DNA of 64,000 bases from Rhizobium sophorae (GTDB taxonomy: Bacteria; Pseudomonadota; Alphaproteobacteria; Rhizobiales; Rhizobiaceae): contig NZ_JABFCN010000034.1 in NCBI RefSeq assembly GCF_013087515.1, forward strand, positions 124,001 through 188,000, in the 5' to 3' direction. How positions within the stretch are numbered: position 1 is the first letter of the stretch; every line of letters starts with the position of its first letter. This document shows, piece by piece, positions 8,577 through 15,925 of this stretch. The notes under the pieces are model-generated. The model saw only the letters and a list, made by a program, of their open reading frames with translations, was not told the DNA's origin and did no database searches. Both the position numbers and the translations under genes were made by a program.

Positions 8577-8780
8577 CGACAGGGTCTCGGAATAAGGTGA
8601 AAGGGCAGGCCGGATTCCCGGCGGCGACTGAGGTGGCATCATGCCTCCGGCAGGGTTTCCGCCGGTGTATCGCAAAAGCAAATCAACTCGAGGCGAAGGT
8701 AACTCGATATCAACCTGTTGGGCAAGAGCGCAACACTGAGCGTGGCGCATCGACCGTCATATCGATCAAGCTATTGATAT
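8577..8780. other. Gap between flaC terminator and flaD
   Basis: This 204-bp stretch shows no gene. It must carry the flaD promoter, because a terminator after flaC (8781-8812) precedes it on the minus strand. The CATGA-GCTG block and the TCCGGAATGTCC leader found upstream of flaC and flaB are absent. Confidence 0.5.
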
Positions 8781-8812
8781 AAAAGAAAGAACCGCACCGT
8801 TTTGGGCGCGGT
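8781..8812 (-). terminator. Intrinsic terminator after flaC
   Basis: On the minus strand a GC-rich stem (ACCGCGCC pairing with GGTGCGGT, one wobble or mismatch) around an A-rich loop is followed by TTCTTTCTTTT. It lies about 65 bp beyond the flaC stop, so flaC is probably a single-gene unit. Confidence 0.75.
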
Positions 8813-8875
8813 CCAGGAGGCATTTCATTTGCTGCCAGACGATGGCGCAAGATTCGGTCCAGTTTCAGCTCCGAC

Positions 8876-9784
8876 TTAGCTGCGGAACAGCGTGAGGATG
8901 TTCTGAGCGCTGGAGTTGGCAATCGACAGCGATTGGATGGCCAGCTGCTGCTGCGTTTGCAACGCCGTCAGCTTGCTCGATTCCTCTTCCATGTCGGCAT
9001 CGATCAGACGTCCGACACCGGAGTCGATCGAATCACTGAGAGAAGCGACGAAATTTTCCTGCAGGTCGATGCGGGTGGAAATCGAGCCGAGTTGCGAGGC
9101 AGCCTTGGTCATTGCTTCCAGGCCCGCCTCGATCGCCGTCAGCGCCATGGAGATCTCGGTCGAGCCGAAGCTGGTGATGTCCATCGTGTAGATCGAACCG
9201 ATCGTACCGCTTGATGTGCCGATGATGCCGGAGGTCGTCTCGATCGCACCAACCGAGGTCATGCCGAAGAGAACGTTGCCCATGGAGCCTGAGCTCAGGA
9301 CGTAGTCCGTCGTCTTGACCGAAACATTGCCGTTGCCGTCGCGGACGAAGGTCGAAACGACGCTCTTCGTCGAATTGCCGGCCACCCAGTTCTCGCCGGA
9401 GAAGGATGCGGACTGGGCAATGCTCATCAGCTGTGCCTGAAGCTGTTTGATCTCTTCCTGGACCTTGGTCTTGTCGACACCCTTTTCGGTCGCGGCGACG
9501 ATCTTCGCCTTGATTTCGCTGATGACGTCGATGGCGCTGTCCATGGCGGAGTAAGCGGTGTCGACCTTTGCGGCGCCGAGGCCGAGAGCGTCGGAAACGG
9601 CCGAGAGAGCCTTATTGTCCGACCGCATGGTCGTTGCGATCGACCAGTAGGCGGCGTTGTCAGCTGCCTTTTCGACGCGGTAACCCGACGATACCCGGTT
9701 CTGCGTATCCTCGAGGCTATCGTTGATTCCGCGAAGTGTCTGAAGAGCGGCCATCGCCGCGACGTTCGTCAAAATGCTGGTCAT
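8876..9784 (-). CDS. flaC: Flagellin FlaC
   Basis: This is a filament subunit of 302 aa. It has a flagellin N-terminal domain (MTSILTNVAAMAALQTLRGI, VSSGYRVEKAADNAAYWSIA), a short Gly/Ser/Thr-rich central region (about 130-210) and a C-terminal domain with SLSDSIDSGVGRLIDADMEEESS and the end NILTLFRS. It is nearly collinear with flaB and flaA. The short core is typical of rhizobial complex filaments. The Ser/Thr-rich surface is a possible glycosylation target, given the OGT-like gene nearby. An AAGGGG ribosome site lies 10 bases before the ATG. The letter is assigned by gene order. Confidence 0.93.
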   Translation of the reverse strand: MTSILTNVAAMAALQTLRGINDSLEDTQNRVSSGYRVEKAADNAAYWSIATTMRSDNKALSAVSDALGLGAAKVDTAYSAMDSAIDVISEIKAKIVAATEKGVDKTKVQEEIKQLQAQLMSIAQSASFSGENWVAGNSTKSVVSTFVRDGNGNVSVKTTDYVLSSGSMGNVLFGMTSVGAIETTSGIIGTSSGTIGSIYTMDITSFGSTEISMALTAIEAGLEAMTKAASQLGSISTRIDLQENFVASLSDSIDSGVGRLIDADMEEESSKLTALQTQQQLAIQSLSIANSSAQNILTLFRS

Positions 9785-9900
9785 GAAATGTTTGCCCCTT
9801 GTCGGCAGATGGAAAAAAGGGACATTCCGGAAAGCTACCGGGAACGGGGTACCAGCCTCATGCCTGTTAACCGGTTCTTAAACTTGGTTAACCCGCCGTC
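9785..9900 (-). promoter_or_regulatory. flaC promoter/leader with blocks shared by flaB and flaA
   Basis: Reading toward flaC there are two GTTAAC sites (the distal one within 9886-9893, the proximal one within 9865-9871), then CATGAGGCTG (9853-9862), 21 bases, then TCCGGAATGTCCC (9819-9831), then the ribosome site. The same blocks in the same order lie upstream of flaB, and the last two also upstream of flaA. The distal part may be activator (Rem?) binding and core promoter. The proximal block lies in the untranslated leader. The roles are inferred. Confidence 0.55.
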
Positions 9901-9951
9901 TCGTTGACCGCAGAAGACAGCATTATGGTTAATCATTGGTTAATAGAAATC

Positions 9952-9979
9952 AAAAAGCCGCGCTCCATCGAAGCGCGGC
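9952..9979 (-). terminator. Intrinsic terminator after flaB
   Basis: A perfect 8-bp stem (GCCGCGCT/AGCGCGGC) with a 7-base loop is followed on the minus strand by TTTTTG. It lies about 50 bp beyond the flaB stop. Confidence 0.85.
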
Positions 9980-10031
9980 TCTATTCCTGTATACCCGCCG
10001 GAGACCGGCGGGCCGATATTTCCGAGGGTTA

Positions 10032-10943
10032 TTAGCCGCGGAACAGCGTGAGGATGTTCTGCGAAGAAGAGTTCGCGATGGACAGCGACTGGATCGCCAG
10101 CTGCTGCTGGGTCTGCAGGGCGCTGAGCTTGGAGGACTCTTCTTCCATGTTGGCATCAACGAGGCGGCCGACACCGGAGTCGATCGAGTCGCTGAGAGCG
10201 TTGACAAAGTTTTCCTGCAGCTCGATACGCTTGGAGATCGAGCCGAGAGCAGCGCCGGCGCTAGTCATGGCCTTCAGAGCCGATTCAACGTTGGTCAAAG
10301 CCGACTGGATCTGGCCGAGCGTGAAGGTGGTGATGCTCATCGCGAAGACCGAGCCGACCGCACCATTCGAAGTTCCGAGGATACCCGTGGAGGTTTCAAC
10401 CGCGCCGGTAGTGGTCATGCCGAACAGGACGTTGCCCATGGAGCCGTTCGAGAGAGCATAGTCGGTCGTCTTGACCGAAACGGCGTTGGAGGCGTCGCGG
10501 ACGAAGGTGGAAACTACGCTCTTGGTGCCGGTTGCGCCAGCAACCCAGTTTTCACCCGAGAAGGAGGCCGATTGAGCGATGCTCAGGAGCTGCTGCTGCA
10601 ACTGGCTTATTTCTTCCTGGACCTTGGCCTTGTCGACGCCGTTTTCAGTTGCGGCAACGAGCTTGGCCTTGATGTCACCGACGACGTCGATGGCGCTGTC
10701 CATGGCGGAGTAAGCGGTGTCGACCTTGGCGGCACCAAGGCCGAGAGCGTCGGAAACAGCCGAGAGTGCCTTGTTGTCCGAGCGCATGGTCGTTGCGATC
10801 GACCAGTAAGCCGCGTTGTCGGAGGCCTTACCGACGCGATAGCCGGATGAAACATGAGACTGGGTTTCCTGGAGACCCTGATTGATGCCACGGAGAGTCT
10901 GGAGAGCTGCCATTGCAGCGTTATTGGTGTTGATGCTCGTCAT
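10032..10943 (-). CDS. flaB: Flagellin FlaB
   Basis: This is a filament subunit of 303 aa, very similar to FlaA and close to FlaC across both conserved ends (MTSINTNNAAMAALQTLRGI and the end NILTLFRG). The variable core (about 135-215) is rich in Ser, Thr and Ala. flaB and flaC also share more than 100 bp of upstream DNA, which suggests tandem duplication of gene plus promoter. It is flanked by its own terminator and leader, so it is probably transcribed alone. The product would be exported by the FlhAB/FliPQR gate and polymerised into the complex filament. Confidence 0.94.
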   Translation of the reverse strand: MTSINTNNAAMAALQTLRGINQGLQETQSHVSSGYRVGKASDNAAYWSIATTMRSDNKALSAVSDALGLGAAKVDTAYSAMDSAIDVVGDIKAKLVAATENGVDKAKVQEEISQLQQQLLSIAQSASFSGENWVAGATGTKSVVSTFVRDASNAVSVKTTDYALSNGSMGNVLFGMTTTGAVETSTGILGTSNGAVGSVFAMSITTFTLGQIQSALTNVESALKAMTSAGAALGSISKRIELQENFVNALSDSIDSGVGRLVDANMEEESSKLSALQTQQQLAIQSLSIANSSSQNILTLFRG

Positions 10944-11059
10944 AGTTTGCGTGCCCCTTGTTGGCAGATTTTAAGAAGGGACATTCCGGATTTCGGCCGG
11001 CCCACAGCGATCAGCATCATGCCTGTTAACCATTCCTGTTAGGGTTAACTCGCCGTTTC
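10944..11059 (-). promoter_or_regulatory. flaB promoter/leader with conserved blocks
   Basis: This region holds the same order as upstream of flaC: two GTTAAC sites, CATGATGCTG (11012-11021), 21 bases, then TCCGGAATGTCCC (10978-10990) and AAGGGG before the ATG. The spacing between the last two blocks is identical to flaC. Similarity to the flaC upstream region continues weakly to about 11085. Confidence 0.55.
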
Positions 11060-11168
11060 GATGGGCCTAGATGACAGCAAGATGGTTAAGGAAAGCTAAA
11101 TTCAAATTGGAAATAGCGTAAAAATATCTGATAGTTAGGAGGATTTTGATTAACCTTATATTAAAACA

Positions 11169-11200
11169 TTTCGCGGCCGGGGATGACCCCGGCCGCGAAA
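11169..11200 (-). terminator. Intrinsic terminator after flaA
   Basis: A perfect 14-bp stem (CGCGGCCGGGG extended by three A-T pairs) with a 4-base loop is followed on the minus strand by TGTTTTAA. It lies 22 bp beyond the flaA stop. Confidence 0.85.
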
Positions 11201-11221
11201 CTTGGAAGTCTTGGGCCGGTC

Positions 11222-12130
11222 CTAGCGGAACAGCGAGAGGATGTTCTGCGAAGAGGAATTCGCGATCGACAGCGACTGGATCGCCAGCTGCTGCTGGGTC
11301 TGCAGAGCGCTGAGCTTGGAGGACTCCTCTTCCATGTTGGCGTCAACGAGGCGGCCGACACCGGAGTCGATCGAGTCGCTGAGCGCGTTGACGAAGTCGT
11401 CCTGGCTGTCGATACGCTTGGAGAGCGAGCCGAGAGCAGCGCCGGCGCTGGTCATGGCCTTCAGAGCCGCTTCAACGTTGGTCAAAGCCGACTGGATCTG
11501 GCCGGCGGTGAAGTTGGTGATGCTCATCGCGTAGATCGAACCGGTCGCGCCCGACGAGGTGCCGAGGATACCCGTGGAGGTTTCAACCGCGCCGGCAGTG
11601 GTCATGCCGAACAGGACGTTGCCGAGCGAACCGCTCGAGAGAGCATAGTCGGTCGTCTTGATCGAAACGGCGTTGGAGCCGTCACGGACGAAGGAGGAAA
11701 CGACGCTCTTGGTGCCGGTTGCGCCAGCAACCCAGTTTTCACCGTTGAAGGAAGCCGACTGAGCGATGCTCAGGAGCTGCTGCTGCAGCTGACCGATTTC
11801 TTCCTGGACCTTGGCCTTGTCGACGCCGTTTTCAGTTGCGGCAACGAGCTTGGCCTTGATGTCGCTGACGACGTCGATGGCGCTGTCCATTGCAGTGTAA
11901 GCGGTGTCGACCTTGGCAGCGCCTACGCCGAGAGCGTCGGAAACAGCCGAGAGTGCCTTGTTGTCCGAACGCATGGTCGTCGCGATCGACCAGTAAGCCG
12001 CGTTGTCAGAAGCCTTTTCGACGCGATAGCCCGACGAAACGTGGTTCTGCGTCTGGTTGAGGCCCTGGTTGACGGCACGCAGCGTCTGGAGAGCGGCCAT
12101 TGCGGAAGAATTAGTGTTAATGCTTGTCAT
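11222..12130 (-). CDS. flaA: Flagellin FlaA (principal flagellin candidate)
   Basis: This 302-aa flagellin starts MTSINTNSSAMAALQTLRAV and ends NILSLFR. Both conserved helical domains are present (VSSGYRVEKASDNAAYWS, DSIDSGVGRLVDANMEEESS). In rhizobia FlaA is the essential filament subunit, and other flagellins assemble with it. The upstream region carries the CATGAAGCTG and TCCGGTATGTCC blocks but not the GTTAAC pair of flaB and flaC. Its own terminator follows. The divergent OGT-like gene begins 428 bp upstream. Confidence 0.94.
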   Translation of the reverse strand: MTSINTNSSAMAALQTLRAVNQGLNQTQNHVSSGYRVEKASDNAAYWSIATTMRSDNKALSAVSDALGVGAAKVDTAYTAMDSAIDVVSDIKAKLVAATENGVDKAKVQEEIGQLQQQLLSIAQSASFNGENWVAGATGTKSVVSSFVRDGSNAVSIKTTDYALSSGSLGNVLFGMTTAGAVETSTGILGTSSGATGSIYAMSITNFTAGQIQSALTNVEAALKAMTSAGAALGSLSKRIDSQDDFVNALSDSIDSGVGRLVDANMEEESSKLSALQTQQQLAIQSLSIANSSSQNILSLFR

Positions 12131-12210
12131 AAGTCTGTCCCCTGGAAAACAAGATACAAAAAGGAGGACATACCGGACTATAGTACCGGCGATGACGGAC
12201 CAGCTTCATG
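12131..12210 (-). promoter_or_regulatory. flaA leader with CATGAAGCTG and TCCGGTATGTCC blocks
   Basis: Upstream of flaA, CATGAAGCTG (12201-12210) is followed after 23 bases by TCCGGTATGTCC (12166-12177) and a purine-rich ribosome site. The match to flaB and flaC is partial. The distal GTTAAC pair is missing, which makes the retained blocks more likely to be functional. Confidence 0.5.
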
Positions 12211-12317
12211 CTACTCGGCGCCTTTTGTTTGGCCCAAACCCGTCATGTCCAGGGCAATTTCGCAGCCAATGCTTGCCAACTTCTTAAAATGACAGACTCC
12301 CTGTAGGCTCCTCGCAG

Positions 12318-12357
12318 GGCATAGTTAATGCCTTCTCACAAGGCTTAGTTAATGCCT
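12318..12357. promoter_or_regulatory. Tandem 16-bp dyads between flaA and the OGT-like gene
   Basis: GGCATAGTTAATGCCT (12318-12333) and GGCTTAGTTAATGCCT (12342-12357) are direct repeats with a 24-bp period. The first is a perfect inverted repeat (GGCAT, 5 bases, ATGCC). They sit about midway in the 428-bp divergent gap, about 190 bp from flaA and 200 bp from the plus-strand gene. They look like paired operator sites. The regulator is unknown. Confidence 0.45.
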
Positions 12358-12558
12358 GCTGAAGACAATTTATGGCATCCGAATTCGAGCGGCAAAAGCG
12401 AACTTTACCGGCGAAAAGAGCGCTTTCCTGGGGCGGTCAAGGCTTTCCGGACAAAGCAGGCGGTCATCGCGCCACCGGTTTCAAGCAAGCTTCGAATGCC
12501 AATATGGCAGATGCCGGGATAGCATCATCGGACTGACCCCGTTTTGGGAGGACGATCC

Positions 12559-14532
12559 ATGGGCTCTTCGGCGACCGACAGCCATGCCAGAACATTTCCT
12601 TCACGGAGTTGGGTTTTGAACAGCAAAGTTTCGTTCTCTGCGGCATCCAAGGATTACCAGATGGGCCGCTACACACAGTCCTTGGCGACGCTCAACCAGC
12701 TCATGGATATTCAGCAGGACGCCAAGACCTATGCGCTGCTGGCCAAGAACCTCGTGCAGCTCGGCTTCAAGGCCGATGCCGCGAAAGCTTATGGCCTGGC
12801 CGGCAACTGCGAAGGACCGAACGCCTACGAATATCAGAAACAGGCTGCCAAGCTGCACTACGAGACCGGCAGCGAGGACGATGCCTTGCTAATTGCCATG
12901 CGAAACCTCAGCAAGGCGCAGGAAGACCCGGAACTCGCATTCATCATCACCGCGATCTATCTGAAGCGCCAGCAGCGGGATATCATCCGCCCGTTCAAGA
13001 CGGTGCTGTCGGAGAGCCAAAATCCCGATCACATGCGTCTGGCAGCCCTGCTTCTCAGCGACGATCTGCACGACGCAACCAACCAGGCCCTGGCGCGCAA
13101 CCTCTTCAAACGTTTCCCCGGCAATCTCGCATTCCGCTTCCTTCATCTTGTTTTCGCCCGGGAATTCAACGAGTTCGAAGAGGCGAGCAAGCATCAGGCA
13201 GTGATCGACGCCACCCTTGCAAAGGGCGATATCGAGATCCTGCGCAAGGACAACCCGTTCTATCATCTGCATTGGTGCGGCAACGAGGATTTCAACCGGT
13301 ATGCGACGATCGGCACCACGCCCCTCAACCCGGAACGGGTGTCCTTCCGTCGCAGCCAGCCGCACAGCTGGTCGGACAAGATCCGGATCGGCTACATGTC
13401 ATCGGACTTCTGGGATCGCCACGCGACGATGAAGCTCCTGCAGCGCATCCTAGAACTGCACGACAAGGACCGGTTCGATGTGACGCTCTTCTGCCATACC
13501 GAACCGGAGTTCCTGAAGCACAACGATACCAACCGCAGCCGCTGGGGCAGGATCGTCACCGTTCACGGCTTCTCCGACCAGGCGGTGCTGGAAGCGGTGC
13601 GCCAGCATAATATCGACATCATGGTCGACCTAAAGGGCCATACGTCAGGCAGCCGCGCGACGGCCTTCAACCTGCCGCTGGCGCCGGTGCATGTCGGCTG
13701 GCTCGGTTTTCCCGGCAGCACGGTCAATATCGACCTCGATTATGTCATCGGCGACCATTCGGTATTGCCCGATGTAGCAAAGCCCTTCTATCACGAGAAG
13801 TTCTGCCGGCTGCCGGAGAGCTACCAGCCGAACGACCCGATGCATCGCCCGAAGCCCCGCCCCGTCACCCGCGAAAAGCTCGGCTTGCCGGAAGAGGCCT
13901 TCATCTTTGCGTCCTTCAACGGCAATCGCAAGATCACGCCGGAGACGATCGACAGCTGGTGCCGCATTCTCAAGCGCGCGCCGAACAGCGTGCTCTGGCT
14001 GATGGCAAATACGCCGCGCAACCAAACGAACCTCTTGAAGCAATTCCAGACGGCCGGCATTTCGCCCAAGCGGATCATCTTCTGCCCGCGCGCGCCCTAT
14101 GAAGAACATATCGACCGTCAGCAGGCGGCCGACCTCGGCATCGATACCTTCCCCGTCAACGGCCATACGACCACCTCGGAGCAGCTCTGGGGCGGCCTGC
14201 CGGTCCTGACTGTCAAGGGCACCAACTTCGCCTCACGCGTCAGCGAGAGCCTGCTCAGGGCCATCGACCTACCCGATCTCGTTGCGGCCGACCTGCAGGC
14301 CTATGAGGATATGGCTGTCGAGCTGGCTAACAATCCCGGACGGATCGCTGAGTATAAGGCGCATCTCAAGGAGAAGCGTTATATCGCGCCGCTCTTCGAT
14401 GCCGAACGGTTCTGCGACCATCTGGAGCAGGCCTATGAAATCATGGCCGAGCGCGCCAGGCAGGGTCTTGCACCCGATCACATGGACATTCCGGCGCTGC
14501 CGCCGCGCACGGCGCCGTTCGCGGCCGAGTGA
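12559..14532 (+). CDS. SPINDLY/OGT-family (GT41) O-GlcNAc transferase homologue
   Basis: This is a 657-aa cytoplasmic glycosyltransferase. The N-terminal ~240 residues are helical TPR-like repeats. The C-terminal half carries GT41 landmarks in order: IRIGYMSSDFWDRH (catalytic-His region), VHVGWLGFPGSTVN, FASFNGNRKITP (the Lys corresponding to the UDP-binding Lys of human OGT), APNSVLWLM, and DTFPVNGHTTTSEQLWGG (nucleotide-binding HTT loop). The family transfers GlcNAc or fucose to Ser/Thr. I chose the ATG at 12559 because GGGAGGA lies six bases upstream. It is the only plus-strand gene in the left 24 kb and sits between flaA and fliP, where S. meliloti, as I recall, has no such gene. Flagellin is therefore the likely substrate, which is an inference. 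Confidence 0.85.
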   Translation: MGSSATDSHARTFPSRSWVLNSKVSFSAASKDYQMGRYTQSLATLNQLMDIQQDAKTYALLAKNLVQLGFKADAAKAYGLAGNCEGPNAYEYQKQAAKLHYETGSEDDALLIAMRNLSKAQEDPELAFIITAIYLKRQQRDIIRPFKTVLSESQNPDHMRLAALLLSDDLHDATNQALARNLFKRFPGNLAFRFLHLVFAREFNEFEEASKHQAVIDATLAKGDIEILRKDNPFYHLHWCGNEDFNRYATIGTTPLNPERVSFRRSQPHSWSDKIRIGYMSSDFWDRHATMKLLQRILELHDKDRFDVTLFCHTEPEFLKHNDTNRSRWGRIVTVHGFSDQAVLEAVRQHNIDIMVDLKGHTSGSRATAFNLPLAPVHVGWLGFPGSTVNIDLDYVIGDHSVLPDVAKPFYHEKFCRLPESYQPNDPMHRPKPRPVTREKLGLPEEAFIFASFNGNRKITPETIDSWCRILKRAPNSVLWLMANTPRNQTNLLKQFQTAGISPKRIIFCPRAPYEEHIDRQQAADLGIDTFPVNGHTTTSEQLWGGLPVLTVKGTNFASRVSESLLRAIDLPDLVAADLQAYEDMAVELANNPGRIAEYKAHLKEKRYIAPLFDAERFCDHLEQAYEIMAERARQGLAPDHMDIPALPPRTAPFAAE

Positions 14533-14545
14533 GGCTTTTCGACCG

Positions 14546-14606
14546 CTACAGCGCGCGTCTTTCAGGCGCGTGAAGGACGCCGTAGCACTTTGAATTGCTG
14601 CATAAT
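14546..14606 (+). repeat. Intergenic palindromic repeat, family A copy 1
   Basis: TACAGCGCGCGTCTTT, then its degenerate complement and a GTAGCACTTTGAATTGCTGC tail. Related copies lie at 20861, 29406 and 49230. It resembles the short mosaic palindromes known from Rhizobium chromosomes. Confidence 0.7.
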
Positions 14607-14644
14607 GAAAGAACCCGCCAGAGCAGTCCGGCGGGTTCTTTCAT
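14605..14644. terminator. Bidirectional terminator between the OGT-like gene and fliP
   Basis: A perfect 15-bp stem (ATGAAAGAACCCGCC and its complement) with a 10-base loop lies between the convergent genes ending at 14532 (+) and 14673 (-). U-rich arms face both directions. Confidence 0.8.
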
Positions 14645-14672
14645 TGGCGAATATCCAAGCGGCGGCAGCCGG

Positions 14673-15410
14673 TCAGCTGAACGAGCGCACCAGGCTGCCG
14701 ACGAGCAGGTTCCAGCCGTCGATCAGCACAAAGAAGAGAATCTTGAATGGCAGCGAGATCGAGGTCGGCGGCAGCATCATCATGCCCATCGCCATGGTGA
14801 TGGTCGCGACGATGAGGTCGATGACGAGGAACGGCAGCACGACGAGGAAGCCGATTTCGAAGCCGCGGCGGATCTCGGAAATCATGAAGGCCGGGATCAG
14901 CACGCGGTAGTCGATCGGTTCGGTCGTCTGGATGTTTTGTCCGCGCTCGCGCGCCAGATCGACGAAGAGCGCCAGATCCTTGTCGCGGGTATTGGCCGCC
15001 ATGAAGGTGCGGAAGGGTTCAGCAATGCGCTGGACGGACTCGGTCTCGTTGATCTGATTGGCAAGCAGTGGCTGCACGCCGTTCTGCCAGGCCTGATCGA
15101 AGGTCGGCGACATGACGTAGAAGGTCATGAACAGCGACAGCGACAGCAGGATCATGTTGGAGGGCGTCGAGGAGAGGCCCATCCCTGAGCGGAGGATCGA
15201 AAAAGCGATGATGAAGCGCGGAAAGCTCGTCACCATGATCAGGATGCCCGGCGCGACCGAAAGAATGGTCAGCAGGCCGAATGTGCGGATGATCCAGGCG
15301 GCGACGGAGCCATCGACCGGTATATTCAACAAGTCAGTCGGCAGCTGCTGTGCCACCGCCAGTTCCGGTACCGCCATCATGGCGGCAAGGAAAACTATGA
15401 GACGAATCAT
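14673..15410 (-). CDS. fliP: Flagellar export gate protein FliP
   Basis: This 245-aa polytopic protein of the flagellar type III export gate forms the core pore with FliQ and FliR. A cleavable signal sequence (about 1-20, ending AVAQQ) is followed by four membrane segments and the family signature (ILRSGMGLSSTPSNMILLSL, VLIPAFMISEIRRGFEIGF). The ATG overlaps the fliL stop by 4 bp, so it ends the flgB-fliP operon, and a strong terminator follows. fliQ, fliR and flhA are not in the window. In rhizobia they lie past flgL, beyond the left edge. Confidence 0.96.
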   Translation of the reverse strand: MIRLIVFLAAMMAVPELAVAQQLPTDLLNIPVDGSVAAWIIRTFGLLTILSVAPGILIMVTSFPRFIIAFSILRSGMGLSSTPSNMILLSLSLFMTFYVMSPTFDQAWQNGVQPLLANQINETESVQRIAEPFRTFMAANTRDKDLALFVDLARERGQNIQTTEPIDYRVLIPAFMISEIRRGFEIGFLVVLPFLVIDLIVATITMAMGMMMLPPTSISLPFKILFFVLIDGWNLLVGSLVRSFS

Positions 15411-15913
15411 TCGATGACAAATGTCCTGAACATGACCTTCGATACCCGCCCTTGCGAGCGAAGGTCAACACGTTCCTGTATGTCATCCTTGAGATATTGA
15501 AAGCCCCGCGGCCCCTCGATCTGCTGGAGGGAAACAGTCCTGATATAGGCGAGGATATCCTGGTGAATATCCTCGGAAACCTTGACATCCGGCGGCCCAT
15601 TGAACAGCAGCGCGACTTCGAGTCGCACCCAATTTTCGGAGGGGTAGGCGAGGTTCGAGGTGATCGGCTCGAGCTGGACGACGTTGTTGGCCTCGGTCGA
15701 GATGCGCGCCAGGCCTTCCTCGGCCTTCTTCTTCGCCTCCGCATCCTTGGCCTGCTCGACCTCCTTGGCGCCCTTGATGTTGGGCGCGACGATCGTGCCG
15801 ACCGCCCAGCCGCCGCCGGCGCCGAGCAGGGTCAGGACGGCGATGCCGATGATCGTCATCAGCGAGCCGGATTTCTTCTGCGATTGACCTGCGCTTGCGT
15901 CTGGCTCTGCCAT
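15407..15913 (-). CDS. fliL: Flagellar basal body-associated protein FliL
   Basis: This 168-aa single-pass inner-membrane protein is found around the stator and supports motor torque. A short cytoplasmic N-terminus is followed by a membrane helix (about 18-38, LMTIIGIAVLTLLGAGGGWAV), a Lys/Glu-rich linker and the periplasmic FliL domain ending FRTFVIE. It begins 12 bp after the flgH stop and overlaps fliP by 4 bp. Confidence 0.93.
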   Translation of the reverse strand: MAEPDASAGQSQKKSGSLMTIIGIAVLTLLGAGGGWAVGTIVAPNIKGAKEVEQAKDAEAKKKAEEGLARISTEANNVVQLEPITSNLAYPSENWVRLEVALLFNGPPDVKVSEDIHQDILAYIRTVSLQQIEGPRGFQYLKDDIQERVDLRSQGRVSKVMFRTFVIE

Positions 15914-15925
15914 CGTCGTTCAGCC

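Noticed and set aside
11183..12292. Plus-strand open frame of 369 codons opposite flaA (and a similar one opposite flaB)
   Set aside because: It mirrors the flagellin codons and appears in the same form opposite each flagellin paralogue, as expected for shadows.
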